Assembly (NCBI RefSeq): GCF_016906995.1
Contig: NZ_JAFBBD010000002.1
Span: 62,001 to 126,000 of the forward strand
Direction: 5' to 3'
Length of the DNA stretch: 64,000 nucleotides
Source: Spongiibacter marinus
GTDB taxonomy: Bacteria > Pseudomonadota > Gammaproteobacteria > Pseudomonadales > Spongiibacteraceae
Of this stretch, positions 9,469 to 20,847 are shown piece after piece (the first letter of the stretch is position 1; every line of letters begins with the position of its first letter). The notes under the pieces were generated by a model that saw only the letters and a list, made by a program, of their open reading frames with translations, made no database searches and had not been told where the DNA came from. The position numbers were made by a program, and so were the translations under genes.

Positions 9469-11871
9469 TTAGGGGCAGTTTGAGATAGGTTCGGAGATGG
9501 TGAAACTACTCGACACCCCCGAGTAGGCTTGTTTAGGTAATACCAGCGTTTGTGCCGCACCTTCATGACGCAGGCGGTACGTGCCCGCAGGCGTATTGCG
9601 GGGAATATGCCAAGTGACCTCAGCCGTAGAGGGCCCAACTTCCGGTAGCTCTATGGGTAGCGGCGAGGGCAGCAGGGGCTGCCAGGAGAACAACAGCTCG
9701 GGGTCTTTGTCGGTAGCCACGACCTGCCATTGTTGGTCTTCTCCCAGGCGTTCGGCATACACGTAGCTGGACTGTATTTTCAGATCATTGCGGGGGTGGC
9801 CGGCCTGGAAACTGGCGGTCACGGTGTCGCCGGGCGCCGCACTGCTGGGCGCGTCGGTAACAACATCGCCATAGCTCTTGCCCGGGCCGGGTAAGTCACT
9901 GGGAATATAGGGTAGGCGAATCAAAATTGGCGAGCCATCAACGTAGTCTGGCCCCTCGGGCGAGGCTTTACCCTCGGCAAGTGAGCGTGCCAGACGGCGA
10001 CTTTCTTGTTCCACGGCAGCCAAAGACCACGGGCCAAAGATGGTGGACCCACCTTCATACTGTTGAACTGAGTATTCCTCGCGGGTTGTCAGGTAGTGGG
10101 AGTACTCGTTGACCAAACCGGCGACGACAATGGTGTCGATGCCCACTGGCGCCAGCAGCGGGAATAATTGTTTTTGAATGCGTCGCGCCGACATCGTGGT
10201 CACTTCCCAGGGGATGCCGAGAATCGCTAGGTTACCCATGCGGAAGAGCTGGAAAGGAACGATGCTGGGCTCTGCGGAAAGTGGCGGCCCAAGTGGAATG
10301 AGGATGGGCTTCTCGGCGTGGCAGGAGAGGTCGAGAAGGGGCAGTTGGTCAAGGTTACAGAGCACCGCATTGGATAGCAGTGTTGGCGGTATCAAACCCT
10401 GTGTTGCCGTTTCGATGTCGCTAAGTGCTGCCGCGATGAGGTCGGGGTCGCTGTCGCAGCTAATTCCCTCGCGAGTGAAGCCGGGGCCGTCTTCGGCACC
10501 CGCGCCAAAGGCGGGGCCAACCGCCGCCAAACACGTGCGAATTTCTTCGGCATCCAGCTCCGCTGGGTGGTTAAGCGCATTGAGAACGGCTGGGTCAGTA
10601 ACGCTGACCTCGTCCATTTTTACGTGGAAAAAGCGGTAGTCGATAGGGCCGTTCAGTGCCTTGCCTGTTTGGAAAAGGTCCAGCGCTTTGGCGAGCTGTT
10701 TTGTCCCCGAGATGGCGTTGGACTCGTAGGGATCGGCGCCGCCGCCACGCGTTGGGTCGGGGTGGGGACGTTCAACAATAAAGATATTCGGCGAGGCATC
10801 GCCCTCATCTTTTTGAGCGAAGGCCGCGACAAAGTTGTCTTCGCCGTTGCCGGTGTCGCCGTAGCGAGTATTCATAATGCGTTCGAAGCCGAGCGATGCA
10901 TAGCCCTTAATATCTGAACTGACTAAGTCCAGTTCTGAGCCGAGCACGGTTGGGTGTACGCCAAACCAGTTGATAACACCGACAGCTGAGCCGCTTTTGC
11001 GCACCATATTCAGCTGCACGACGCGCTTGTCGACAGTGATCTCTTCACCGCGGGTATTGATAAATTCCTCACGCTCTTGCTGGCTGTTTTGCTCAAAGGC
11101 AATCAAGGAGCGGTTGATATTGGTATTTAAGAGTTCGTCTACCGCTAACTGAATAGGGGCGGTCTCTGGGTGCGCCTGGATATTTTGGTGGGCCATTCTC
11201 AGTGCGGCCATCATGCCGTTGACGATCGTGTCGAGCACCAGCTTGTCAAAGCCAAAGTGGAAGGTATTAAAGCCCTCGTAGTGGGAGTACCCCGCCGGCC
11301 CTTGGTGGGTGTGAGTCGCTGACAGCATGATATTGTCGGGCCCATAGTGTTGAGACAGCTCAGGGTCTTGGGCAACTTCGCGCAACACAGCCTGACGCAT
11401 GGAGCCAAATACCATACCGGTGTCGGTGGACATGAATAATACGCGCTTGCCGTTGCAGGGGGACTCGATGGCGAAGGCGCGAGCGTACTGGCGCTGATGC
11501 AGACCGCTGAGAACCTGGGTAGGGCTCTCCCAGCCCATGCCACTGGTATTGGCAACGGGTCCGGTGATGTCGTGAATGCCCGAACCGAAACGGTACTCGT
11601 TATTGTCAGCGCAACTCCCGGTGGGTTTGCCGGTAGCGGAGCCTGCGGCCGCTGGGGTAATCGCGAGCGTTTTGCTGGGGGCGTCGATGCCTTCCCCAAC
11701 GTTTAAGTACTCACTATCGCGCATACATTGCGCTCGCTCTGCGTCGACAAAACGGTTCACCTGCTCGCTTGCCGGTGAATTTTTGCTGCTGGAACTGCTT
11801 CCCCCGCAGGCGACAAGCAATAGGCTAAAAGCGTAGATTAGTGGCTTGGCCAGTGATGAATTGGCAGGCAT
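9469..11871 (-). CDS. Neutral/alkaline ceramidase-like lipoprotein
   Basis: 800 residues, close to the length of bacterial neutral ceramidases with extra N-terminal sequence. The signal peptide ends in a lipobox (LLLVAC), followed by a serine-rich linker. The N-terminal catalytic domain shows GSGIHDITGP at its start, a zinc-ligand segment SATHTHQGPAGYSHY, and the segment DEGDASPN that matches the family's GDVSPN motif with the nucleophilic serine. A C-terminal Ig-like domain follows. The family hydrolyses the amide bond of ceramide to sphingosine and fatty acid outside the cytoplasm. The family call is strong; use of host or environmental sphingolipids is inferred. Confidence 0.85.
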   Translation of the reverse strand: MPANSSLAKPLIYAFSLLLVACGGSSSSSKNSPASEQVNRFVDAERAQCMRDSEYLNVGEGIDAPSKTLAITPAAAGSATGKPTGSCADNNEYRFGSGIHDITGPVANTSGMGWESPTQVLSGLHQRQYARAFAIESPCNGKRVLFMSTDTGMVFGSMRQAVLREVAQDPELSQHYGPDNIMLSATHTHQGPAGYSHYEGFNTFHFGFDKLVLDTIVNGMMAALRMAHQNIQAHPETAPIQLAVDELLNTNINRSLIAFEQNSQQEREEFINTRGEEITVDKRVVQLNMVRKSGSAVGVINWFGVHPTVLGSELDLVSSDIKGYASLGFERIMNTRYGDTGNGEDNFVAAFAQKDEGDASPNIFIVERPHPDPTRGGGADPYESNAISGTKQLAKALDLFQTGKALNGPIDYRFFHVKMDEVSVTDPAVLNALNHPAELDAEEIRTCLAAVGPAFGAGAEDGPGFTREGISCDSDPDLIAAALSDIETATQGLIPPTLLSNAVLCNLDQLPLLDLSCHAEKPILIPLGPPLSAEPSIVPFQLFRMGNLAILGIPWEVTTMSARRIQKQLFPLLAPVGIDTIVVAGLVNEYSHYLTTREEYSVQQYEGGSTIFGPWSLAAVEQESRRLARSLAEGKASPEGPDYVDGSPILIRLPYIPSDLPGPGKSYGDVVTDAPSSAAPGDTVTASFQAGHPRNDLKIQSSYVYAERLGEDQQWQVVATDKDPELLFSWQPLLPSPLPIELPEVGPSTAEVTWHIPRNTPAGTYRLRHEGAAQTLVLPKQAYSGVSSSFTISEPISNCP

Positions 11872-11998
11872 GGTAAATCCTTTTTTGGGGGCGAGACTGG
11901 TTCTCTGCGCTGGCTCTTGCGCGATGTGCGTGCGGTGAGTTATAGCGCCTAAGTTCTTAGGTTACTTTTATGTTGTGACTGTGTCGATAGGCAGAATA

Positions 11999-12027
11999 TC
12001 GAGCGAACTGATGGTCAGTTCGCTCGA
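11999..12027 (-). terminator. Hairpin downstream of the P450 gene
   Basis: A perfect 13-bp stem (11999-12011 paired with 12015-12027) with a TGG loop, twelve bases after the P450 stop codon on the minus strand. There is no long T-run. It separates the cupin-P450 operon from the promoter region of the ceramidase gene. Confidence 0.6.
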
Positions 12028-12039
12028 CGGCTGGGCTTT

Positions 12040-13239
12040 CTAGCGTACTGACAGTTTTACTGGCATCGACTTAAATGCGTGGATGGAGTTGGAGCGGATG
12101 TAACGCGGAGGTGCTGTTTCCTCAATTGCTGAGAAGTTCTTGAAGAATTCCTCAAAGAATATCCGCGCTTCCATACGCGCTAAATTCGCACCGAGGCATA
12201 AATGTATGCCGTGACCAAAGGCCATGTGGGGGTTATTTTGGCGATGTATGTCGAAGGTCATTGCTTGCTCGAATACGGACTCGTCAAAGTTGGCTGAGCT
12301 GTACAGCATAACCACTTTGTCACCGGCCTTGATCGCGGTACCCGCAATTTCTGTGTCGCAGGTGGCGGTGCGCCGGAAGTAATGCAACGGGCATGTCCAG
12401 CGCAGCATTTCCTCGACCGCGTTGCCGAGTTTGTCGGGGTTTGCCTCCAGCTCACGGTACAGGGCCGGGCGTTGCAACAGCTCATGCATGCCGGAGCTGA
12501 TCAGGCCGCGTGTTGTCTCATTACCGGCAACCGCAATTTGCACGAACAGGCTGGCAAATTCTGCTTCACTGACAAGCTCACCGTCTATTTCCTGGTTGAT
12601 GAGCAGTGATATTAAGTCGTCGCCATTTTTGTCTTTGCGCTCACAGGCAAGCTCAAAGCCGTAGGTGCCCATTTCAATGCTTGCTTGCAAAACCTCCTCC
12701 TCAGTGCCGCCGAGGTCGGGGTCTGAGGACGAGGTTTGCATGTCTGACCACTGGCGAATTTGCGTCCACATGTCTCGCGGAATATCCATTAGCTGGCAGA
12801 TAACCGCGGTCGGCAAGTCGCCGGCCAGGTCTTCAACGAAGTCGACCTCTTCACGCTCGCGCGCGGAGCGCATAATGTCTTGGGCAATTTCGCGAATTTG
12901 TGGCTCCAGCGCTTTGAGGCGGCTTGACGTAAAACGGCTAATTACCGCACGGCGGGGTTTGGCGTGGCGCGGCGGGTCCATGCCGAGCAGCTGGTTGCGG
13001 GTCATTTCCAGGGTGCTTTCAGGGAGGTCGTCAACCAACACAAAGCCCTGTTCTGCCGAAAATGTTTTAAAGTCCCGCGATACAGCCATTACGTCAGCAT
13101 GGCGGCTAACGACCCAGTAGCCGCTGCCATCGGGATGAGGGTGCCAATAAACCGGGGCATGCTCGCGCAGCCACCGGAACTGGTCGTGGGGAATACCCTG
13201 TAGATAGTTGTCAGGGTTGTATACATCTATGTTCATCAT
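12040..13239 (-). CDS. Cytochrome P450
   Basis: 399 residues, the normal length for a soluble bacterial P450. Motifs in order: LLGMDPPRHAKPRR (C-helix region), the oxygen-activation I-helix AVAGNETTRG, an ExxR region (LEANPDKLGNAVEEMLR and onwards), and the haem-binding FGHGIHLCLGANLAR with its cysteine. AGGAG precedes the ATG at 13239. The DPPRH and GNETT signatures recall CYP125/CYP142/CYP111-type enzymes acting on steroids or terpenoids, but the substrate is not proven. It lies 11 bases after the cupin gene in the same operon. No ferredoxin or ferredoxin reductase is next to it. Confidence 0.92.
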   Translation of the reverse strand: MMNIDVYNPDNYLQGIPHDQFRWLREHAPVYWHPHPDGSGYWVVSRHADVMAVSRDFKTFSAEQGFVLVDDLPESTLEMTRNQLLGMDPPRHAKPRRAVISRFTSSRLKALEPQIREIAQDIMRSAREREEVDFVEDLAGDLPTAVICQLMDIPRDMWTQIRQWSDMQTSSSDPDLGGTEEEVLQASIEMGTYGFELACERKDKNGDDLISLLINQEIDGELVSEAEFASLFVQIAVAGNETTRGLISSGMHELLQRPALYRELEANPDKLGNAVEEMLRWTCPLHYFRRTATCDTEIAGTAIKAGDKVVMLYSSANFDESVFEQAMTFDIHRQNNPHMAFGHGIHLCLGANLARMEARIFFEEFFKNFSAIEETAPPRYIRSNSIHAFKSMPVKLSVR

Positions 13240-13250
13240 TGGCTCCTGAG

Positions 13251-13712
13251 CTATTCCACCAGCACCTTGGGGGTGGGTAAGCCCTCTGCCTCACACATGG
13301 CCAGGTAAAAATCGAGGGTCATTTGCCCGTCGACCACCGAGGTAATATTGCCCTCGGCATCCAAATTGATATTGGAGCCATACATCTGGAACCAAACCCG
13401 GGTGTTGTCCTCGATGCACTGCAGCGTGTGTACAGAACCTGCGGGCTCATAAAGAAACGACCCGGCCCGGTTCACGTAGTCGTACTCTTTATACTTCCAG
13501 GCGCCTGAGGTGGTATAGCCCCAGACTGGCCCGGTGTGCTTATGGGTTTCTACTTCGTAGCCTGCCTTGAAGACATTCTCGATAATCCATAATCCTTCGC
13601 CGCGTTTAACCTGCAATACGCGCAACAAACTACCGTCGCCGATGTCGATAAAAGGCAGTTCGTCGGCGCCGATGTGGATGGCCTCAGGGTGGATGGCCTC
13701 GGGGATAGACAT
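13251..13712 (-). CDS. Cupin protein, 2,4'-dihydroxyacetophenone dioxygenase-like
   Basis: 153 residues forming one cupin barrel. Metal-ligand candidates sit in THKHTGPVWGYTTSG (first cupin motif) and in AGSVHTLQC (second motif). The overall sequence resembles proteins annotated as 2,4'-dihydroxyacetophenone dioxygenase family, which cleave an aryl-ketone side chain using iron and oxygen. AGGAG precedes the ATG. It is the first gene of a two-gene operon with the P450, which supports a joint oxidative role on one compound. The exact reaction is an inference. Confidence 0.7.
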   Translation of the reverse strand: MSIPEAIHPEAIHIGADELPFIDIGDGSLLRVLQVKRGEGLWIIENVFKAGYEVETHKHTGPVWGYTTSGAWKYKEYDYVNRAGSFLYEPAGSVHTLQCIEDNTRVWFQMYGSNINLDAEGNITSVVDGQMTLDFYLAMCEAEGLPTPKVLVE

Positions 13713-13870
13713 ATTCTCTCCTGATGTTGGGTCGCTTTTGAATTGTTATCAGTGGTGCACACTTCCATCAGCCCCTACTATGAACAGGCTGTGGCGACTT
13801 GAACACCTCCATCTGGAGGAGGCCGCATCGGGAGTGCGCCCATTAAATGAACGATCGATAAGGAGTGGTT

Positions 13871-14188
13871 GTGGCTTGGGTTTATCTGGTGTTAGCGGGT
13901 TTATTTGAGATTGGTTGGCCGGTCGGCCTAAAACTTGCGCAGGAGGATAAAACGCGACTCCTGGGGGTAGTTGTTGCCGTCGTATTTATGGGCGTTAGCG
14001 GTATGTTGCTGTGGTTGGCGCAGAAGCAGATACCCATTGGCACCTCCTATGCCGTGTGGACCGGGATAGGCGCGGCGGGAACCTTTCTGGTGGGGGTGTT
14101 TTTTTTCGGTGACGCTAGCAGCCTGTTGCGCTATGTGGGAATCGCGTTGATTGTGGCCGGGGTGGCAACGCTTAAATTAGCGCATTAG
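13871..14188 (+). CDS. Small multidrug resistance (SMR) family transporter, SugE/Gdx-like
   Basis: 105 residues with four predicted membrane helices, the standard SMR layout. The essential glutamate is in GLFEIGWPVGLK near residue 14. The GWPVGLK segment fits the SugE/Gdx branch (guanidinium/proton antiport) better than EmrE. The GTG at 13871 is chosen because AGGAG lies six bases upstream; a GTG at 13865 overlaps that site. Many Gdx genes sit under guanidine riboswitches, but I could not recognise one in the short leader here. It is convergent with katG. Confidence 0.8.
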   Translation: MAWVYLVLAGLFEIGWPVGLKLAQEDKTRLLGVVVAVVFMGVSGMLLWLAQKQIPIGTSYAVWTGIGAAGTFLVGVFFFGDASSLLRYVGIALIVAGVATLKLAH

Positions 14189-14219
14189 AGCAACAGTGTT
14201 GGGTGATCCTCGCCTAAGC

Positions 14220-14251
14220 AGATACCTACGCTCGAATGAACGTAGGTATCT
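14220..14251. terminator. Bidirectional hairpin between SMR and katG
   Basis: A perfect 11-bp stem, AGATACCTACG paired with CGTAGGTATCT, and a ten-base loop. It is placed midway between two convergent stop codons. There is no strong T-run. Confidence 0.65.
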
Positions 14252-14266
14252 ATAAGGTTCCCTGCC

Positions 14267-16468
14267 TTAAAAACGTCCGGCATTCATCACTTTATGCCAT
14301 GCGTTTACAAAGTCTTTGATAAAGAGCTTATCGCCGTCCTTCGCCGCATAGGCTTCAGCAATGGCGCGAAGTTCTGAGTTGGACCCAAAGACAAGATCTA
14401 CCGTCGTAGCCGTCCACTTTATCTTGCCGGTATCACGGCTGGCACCCTCGTAAAGATTGTCTGATTTCGCTTTCCATTGCGTTGACATATCGACTAGGTT
14501 GACGAAAAAGTCATTGCTCAGCTGTCCTGGCCGCTCAGTGAGTACGCCGTGCTTCGAGCCATTTGCATTGGCATCGAGAACGCGCATACCGCCGATTAAT
14601 GCGGTCATCTCCGGCACCGTTAAACCGAGTAGGTCTGCTTTTTCTATGAGCATCTCCGCGGGTTTGTAGTAAGCGCCATCACTGTAGTAGTTGCGAAAGC
14701 CGTCAGCCTTTGGTTCAAGTACGGCGAAGGACTGGACGTCGGTCATGCTCTGGGTGGCGTCGCCACGCCCTGAATCAAAGGGCACATCAACTTTGTGCCC
14801 GGCGTCCTTCGCGGCTTTTTCGATAGCGGCAGCACCGCCAAGTACAATCAAGTCGGCCATCGAAATATCGCTGCGGCTGTCCTCTTTAATTTTCTGCAAA
14901 GTAGCCAGCACTTTTGCGAGTTCGTCCGGGTTGTTGACGGGCCAGTCTTTCTGCGGGGCTAGGCGCACTCGGGCGCCGTTGGAGCCTCCACGCATATCGG
15001 TGTAGCGATAGGTTGAGGCTGAGGCCCAAGCTGTGCGAACCAGCTCAGAAACGGTTAACCCAGAGTCGAGAACCTTGGCTTTTAGTTTGCGGGCTTCCCG
15101 TTTACCGATTTTTTCGCCGGCTGGAACGGGGTCTTGCCAGAGGAATGTCTCAGTGGGAACGTTGTCGCCCAGATATCGTGTTTTTGGCCCCAGGTCTCTG
15201 TGAGTGAGTTTGAACCAGGCTTTTGCGAAAGCCTCATCAAATTGGCTGGGGTTTTTCCAGAAGCGTTCAGCGATTTTTCGAAACGCTGGATCTTCCTTCA
15301 ATGCTAAGTCGGTAGTGAGCATGACTGGCGGGTTACGCTTGCCCTCTACATGGGCATCTGGGACGCTTTTGTGAAGGGCTTCATTTACCGGAACCCAGAC
15401 TTCTCCGCCGCCGGGGGAAGTGTGTTTTTTCCATTCATTGCGAAACAGGTTGTCGAGATAGAGGATCGACCAGCGAGTGGGAGTTTGTGTCCATGCGCCC
15501 TCTAGGCCACTGGTCATGGTGTCTTCGGAGTGGCCCTTGCCACATTTGTTTTTCCAGCCCAGTCCTTGCTGCTCTATCGGTGCTGCCGCGGGCTCTGGGC
15601 CAACGCACGAGCCTTTGCTGCCACCGTGCATTTTTCCGAGGGTGTGTCCGCCAGCGATTAGCGCGACAATCTCCTCGTCATTCATGGCCATGCGATAGAA
15701 CGACTGCCGAATATCCTCCGCAGCCATTTTGGGGTCCATATTGCCGTTGCGCCCTTCTGGGTTTACGTAAATGAGTCCCATATGAACGGCGGCGAGCGGT
15801 TTCTCCAGTTTCCCTTCTTTATTAAATCGCTTGTCGTTGCCAAGCATCTCTGTTTCCGGCCCCCAGTAAACGAGGTCAGCTTCCCAATCGTCTTCGCGTC
15901 CACCGGCAAAGCCCAGTGTCTTAAAGCCCATCGACTCAAGCGCCACGTTACCCGCCAGAATCATTAGGTCAGCCCAAGAGACGTTCCGTCCGTACTTTTG
16001 TTTTACCGGCCATAGCAGGCGCCGCGCTTTGTCGAGGTTGGCGTTATCTGGCCAACTGCCCAGAGGCTCAAAGCGCTGTTGACCACCGTCTGCGCCACCG
16101 CGCCCGTCATGGATTCTGTAGGTGCCCGCACTGTGCCAGGCCATGCGAATCATCAGGCCGCCGTAGTGCCCCCAATCTGCGGGCCACCAATCTTGCGAGG
16201 TTGTGAGTGCTGCTTCGATATCTGCTTTCAGTTGGTCAAGGTCAACATTTTCGAAAGCGGCGGCGTAGTCAAAGTCTTCTGAGTAGGGGCTCGATTGTCG
16301 ATCGTGGTCACGCAGTGCCGACAGATCAACTTGGTTTGGCCACCAGAAACTGTTGGGTTTCGCTTTACCGCTGAACATATTCTCTGCGAAAGCGCTGGCG
16401 CCGAATGTTGTTGCGATTGCTGCGCTCAGTGCTATTGCGGCTAGAGGTGGAAATTTTTGTTTTTGCAT
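14267..16468 (-). CDS. katG: Catalase-peroxidase with signal peptide
   Basis: 733 residues. It has the two-domain KatG layout. The distal haem triad segment is [11 protein letters not shown], the tryptophan-tyrosine adduct region includes [12 protein letters not shown], and the proximal histidine region is [15 protein letters not shown]. The second domain repeats the fold without haem residues. It removes hydrogen peroxide by catalase and peroxidase reactions. The first 28 residues form a Sec-type signal peptide ending SAFAEN, so this copy is probably periplasmic, like KatP/KatG2 proteins of some pathogens and marine bacteria. The gene stands alone. Confidence 0.93.
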   Translation of the reverse strand: MQKQKFPPLAAIALSAAIATTFGASAFAENMFSGKAKPNSFWWPNQVDLSALRDHDRQSSPYSEDFDYAAAFENVDLDQLKADIEAALTTSQDWWPADWGHYGGLMIRMAWHSAGTYRIHDGRGGADGGQQRFEPLGSWPDNANLDKARRLLWPVKQKYGRNVSWADLMILAGNVALESMGFKTLGFAGGREDDWEADLVYWGPETEMLGNDKRFNKEGKLEKPLAAVHMGLIYVNPEGRNGNMDPKMAAEDIRQSFYRMAMNDEEIVALIAGGHTLGKMHGGSKGSCVGPEPAAAPIEQQGLGWKNKCGKGHSEDTMTSGLEGAWTQTPTRWSILYLDNLFRNEWKKHTSPGGGEVWVPVNEALHKSVPDAHVEGKRNPPVMLTTDLALKEDPAFRKIAERFWKNPSQFDEAFAKAWFKLTHRDLGPKTRYLGDNVPTETFLWQDPVPAGEKIGKREARKLKAKVLDSGLTVSELVRTAWASASTYRYTDMRGGSNGARVRLAPQKDWPVNNPDELAKVLATLQKIKEDSRSDISMADLIVLGGAAAIEKAAKDAGHKVDVPFDSGRGDATQSMTDVQSFAVLEPKADGFRNYYSDGAYYKPAEMLIEKADLLGLTVPEMTALIGGMRVLDANANGSKHGVLTERPGQLSNDFFVNLVDMSTQWKAKSDNLYEGASRDTGKIKWTATTVDLVFGSNSELRAIAEAYAAKDGDKLFIKDFVNAWHKVMNAGRF

Positions 16469-16999
16469 TGGATTCTCCTAGCTAGCGCGAAAATTATGGG
16501 TATGTCGAGCGTGATTCCAGCGTCGGGGCAATTGTGCATCCCAGGCAGGCGCCAGTAACCTCGCCCTATTCAACATAGTTCACTTATTGATCGGACGCGT
16601 GTTGATTTTTTCTACTGACTTAATAGCGAATGACTATCGACAGGAGGAGTTTCGGTGGCAAAACTTGCTTTTGGGGGTTGAGGGCGTGCTGCTAAGCCGA
16701 AAAATAACGGTAGGTGGATGTCTCTGGTTTGTAATTATTTGAATTTTAATGAAATTTTTAGAGTTTTCTGCAAGCGTTCCCGGCGTCCCATTTAAGCGAA
16801 ACACCAGAAATTGGGGGGGCTGAAGGCAGTTTGTATTCTTGAATATGGCGCTTAAGGCCGTGTTCTTGGCAGGATTTTTCAGTTGTTTTGGAAAAATTCC
16901 ACCAGATTTAGCATAATTCCGCAAAATAAGAGAGAAATTTTTTCTCACTTCCAGTATCGTAGCCAACCATTTTCAACCACTGCTTATTCAGAGACTGCC
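16469..16999. other. Intergenic region between katG and fusA
   Basis: About 530 bases without a convincing gene, between two divergent start codons, so it must hold both promoters. It is more AT-rich than its neighbours, with homopolymer-rich stretches at 16680-16960. Short frames here have no family character. I see no clear OxyR site, riboswitch or attenuator by eye. Confidence 0.5.
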
Positions 17000-19084
<2,085 letters not shown>

Positions 19085-19107
19085 CACCGCTGGCTAGTTC
19101 TTTTCGA

Positions 19108-19141
19108 AAGCCCCTGCGGGAATCCGCCGGGGCTTTTTTTT
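19108..19141 (+). terminator. Intrinsic terminator of fusA
   Basis: Stem AAGCCCC/GGGGCTT, extended by an inner GCGG/CCGC pairing, is followed by eight T residues. It lies 24 bases after the stop codon. Confidence 0.9.
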
Positions 19142-19322
19142 GCCTTCCGAAATAGTGTTGGGTGTTGACGTTGTTGTCTGGCGTGCCTGCGCAGGTAAAG
19201 GGCCCCGGCCCTATTAAACACACAGCACAGGGTGCGTAAAACGTGTTAAATACTCACGAGCTTTGTGCACTACCGCGTTATCCGCGCTGGTAAAATTCCT
19301 CTTCCCTCAGGAGAGAGTGTTC

Positions 19323-20546
19323 ATGTCTAAGCCCAAAGCGTCGAAAAACAAACGGCCACTATTAGCGGAACTGCGTAGCCAAGCGTTGCTGATGAATCAG
19401 CGGGCAGTGCAGGCTGCCGTGAATACTTATGACTGGGTATTGCGCCCCAAGCAATTGGTGAAGTCCGGGTTGACCGAGTATGAAACGGTTTACGCGGGGG
19501 ATCTAATGAAGGTGCGTTACTATTCCCTCGTCGATGAAGACGAGATCGAGTTGGAAGATGGCAGCCGGATGCCGGTGCGTCGCCGTCAGCACAGTGTTCC
19601 CCTGGTGTTGGTGCCGCCTTTGGGCGTCACCGTAGAGACATTTGACCTGCTGCCGCAGCGCTCGTTAGTGAGATATCTGGCGGCGCGCGGTTTTAAAACC
19701 TACCTGATTGATTGGGGGGAACCTCAGCGTCGCCATGCCCACCTGGGCTTGTTTGACTACGCGGACGAGATGTTTACTACCGCACTGGACGAAGTTCGAA
19801 AACACTCGGGTAAAACGGATTTGTCGTTAATGGGGTGGTGCATGGGTGGCCTGTTGTCATTGATCCACCTTGGATTGCAGCAAGATCCCAGAATTCGAAA
19901 CTTAATTACCGTTGCCAGTCCAATAAATTTGCGCGGTGGCGGAATCGTGGCGGGGGCCGCACAGGCCATCAATGCGCCGGCGCAAATCGTTCGGCGCTAC
20001 TCTGATTTTCGCCTCGAAAACCTCGACCCCAGCAAGCTTCAATTGCCCGCCTGGGCGACGACAGTCATCTTTAAGCTCACCGACCCGATTGGAAGCGTCA
20101 CAACCTATTGGGATTTGTTGATGCGCTCGTGGGACCGCGAGTTTGTGGTTGCGCACTCGACCACCGCAAATTATCTGAACAATATGCTTATGTATCCAGC
20201 AGGCATGCTGAGAGACTTTGCAATCAAGGTTGCTGTGGATAATGACTTGGCAAGTGGCCGCATTGTTGTTGGTGAGCGGGTGGCTGAACTGGGGAATATT
20301 CAAAGTTCGCTGCTCGCCTTCGCCGGTGAGGGAGATGTGTTAGTGAAGCCGCCCATCGCCGAAAAAATCATGGACGTAGTCGGTGTGGATGTGGGTAATC
20401 GTGACAAGGCATTCCACATCGCCCCCGGAGGACACATGGGGGTAATCCTTGGAAAAAGTGCACTGGAAAGCGTATGGGCGCCTGCGGCTGACTGGCTGGT
20501 GTCGCGCTCCAAGCAGCGTCCATACCAGAGCCCAAACCGGGGATGA
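19323..20546 (+). CDS. Polyhydroxyalkanoate synthase-like alpha/beta hydrolase
   Basis: 407 residues from the ATG at 19323, preceded by CAGGAGAGAG. It has the PHA-synthase lipase-like box in which cysteine replaces serine (MGWCMGGLLSL), a DWGEP segment after strand beta-4, a candidate aspartate in FAGEGDVLV and the catalytic histidine in APGGHMGV. PhaC joins hydroxyacyl-CoA units into storage polyester on granules. It is shorter than class I PhaC and has no phaA/phaB/phaE/phasin neighbours, so it could also be a PhaC-like acyltransferase. It is the last chromosomal gene before the island. Confidence 0.75.
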   Translation: MSKPKASKNKRPLLAELRSQALLMNQRAVQAAVNTYDWVLRPKQLVKSGLTEYETVYAGDLMKVRYYSLVDEDEIELEDGSRMPVRRRQHSVPLVLVPPLGVTVETFDLLPQRSLVRYLAARGFKTYLIDWGEPQRRHAHLGLFDYADEMFTTALDEVRKHSGKTDLSLMGWCMGGLLSLIHLGLQQDPRIRNLITVASPINLRGGGIVAGAAQAINAPAQIVRRYSDFRLENLDPSKLQLPAWATTVIFKLTDPIGSVTTYWDLLMRSWDREFVVAHSTTANYLNNMLMYPAGMLRDFAIKVAVDNDLASGRIVVGERVAELGNIQSSLLAFAGEGDVLVKPPIAEKIMDVVGVDVGNRDKAFHIAPGGHMGVILGKSALESVWAPAADWLVSRSKQRPYQSPNRG

Positions 20547-20736
20547 TTTGTCAGTCAATTTTCCCCTTTCACTCCTATTGTCCCCACGAGGTGCGCTGTA
20601 TCTAAAGTGCCATGCATGAGTTATTGCAGTGATTTTGGCGAATAGGGTGCCCGAAGGTCATGGTGCGTCGCGTTTGCTGCAAGCTAAATTTGGCAATGGG
20701 CACACTGTGGGCACAGAGAAGTTTTTACTTAGGCGA

Positions 20737-20781
20737 TAAAAAAGGCGAATCTGCTAAGTGCATGATTCGCCTTTTCTTTTT
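20737..20781 (-). terminator. Strong bidirectional terminator, probably that of the displaced initiator tRNA
   Basis: A perfect 12-bp stem (20740-20751 with 20764-20775) and a 12-base loop. T-runs follow on both strands: TTTTC TTTTTT on the plus strand and seven Ts on the minus strand. It sits directly beside the left copy of the 14-bp att repeat. Before insertion of the island this hairpin would have lain a few bases after the 3' end of the initiator tRNA, which is transcribed leftward, so it is most likely that gene's original terminator. Confidence 0.8.
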
Positions 20782-20794
20782 TGGTAGCGGGGGC
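20781..20794. repeat. attL: left copy of 14-bp direct repeat
   Basis: TTGGTAGCGGGGGC, identical to 49890-49903. The sequence equals the last bases of the initiator tRNA gene (read on the minus strand) plus one base. It marks the left junction between chromosome and island. Confidence 0.85.
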
Positions 20795-20847
20795 AGGCAA
20801 CCGACACTGCTTGCTGTTTGACGCGCACGCCTTGAAATAGGCATATC

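Noticed and set aside
13780-13871. Guanidine riboswitch upstream of the SMR transporter gene
   Set aside because: The leader has one small hairpin (CCTCCATCTGGAGG) but no paired ACGR loops or other conserved ykkC elements that I can recognise.
20781-20830. A second tRNA gene at the left island end
   Set aside because: Only the 14-base repeat is shared with the initiator tRNA; the following bases do not form a T-arm or anticodon arm.
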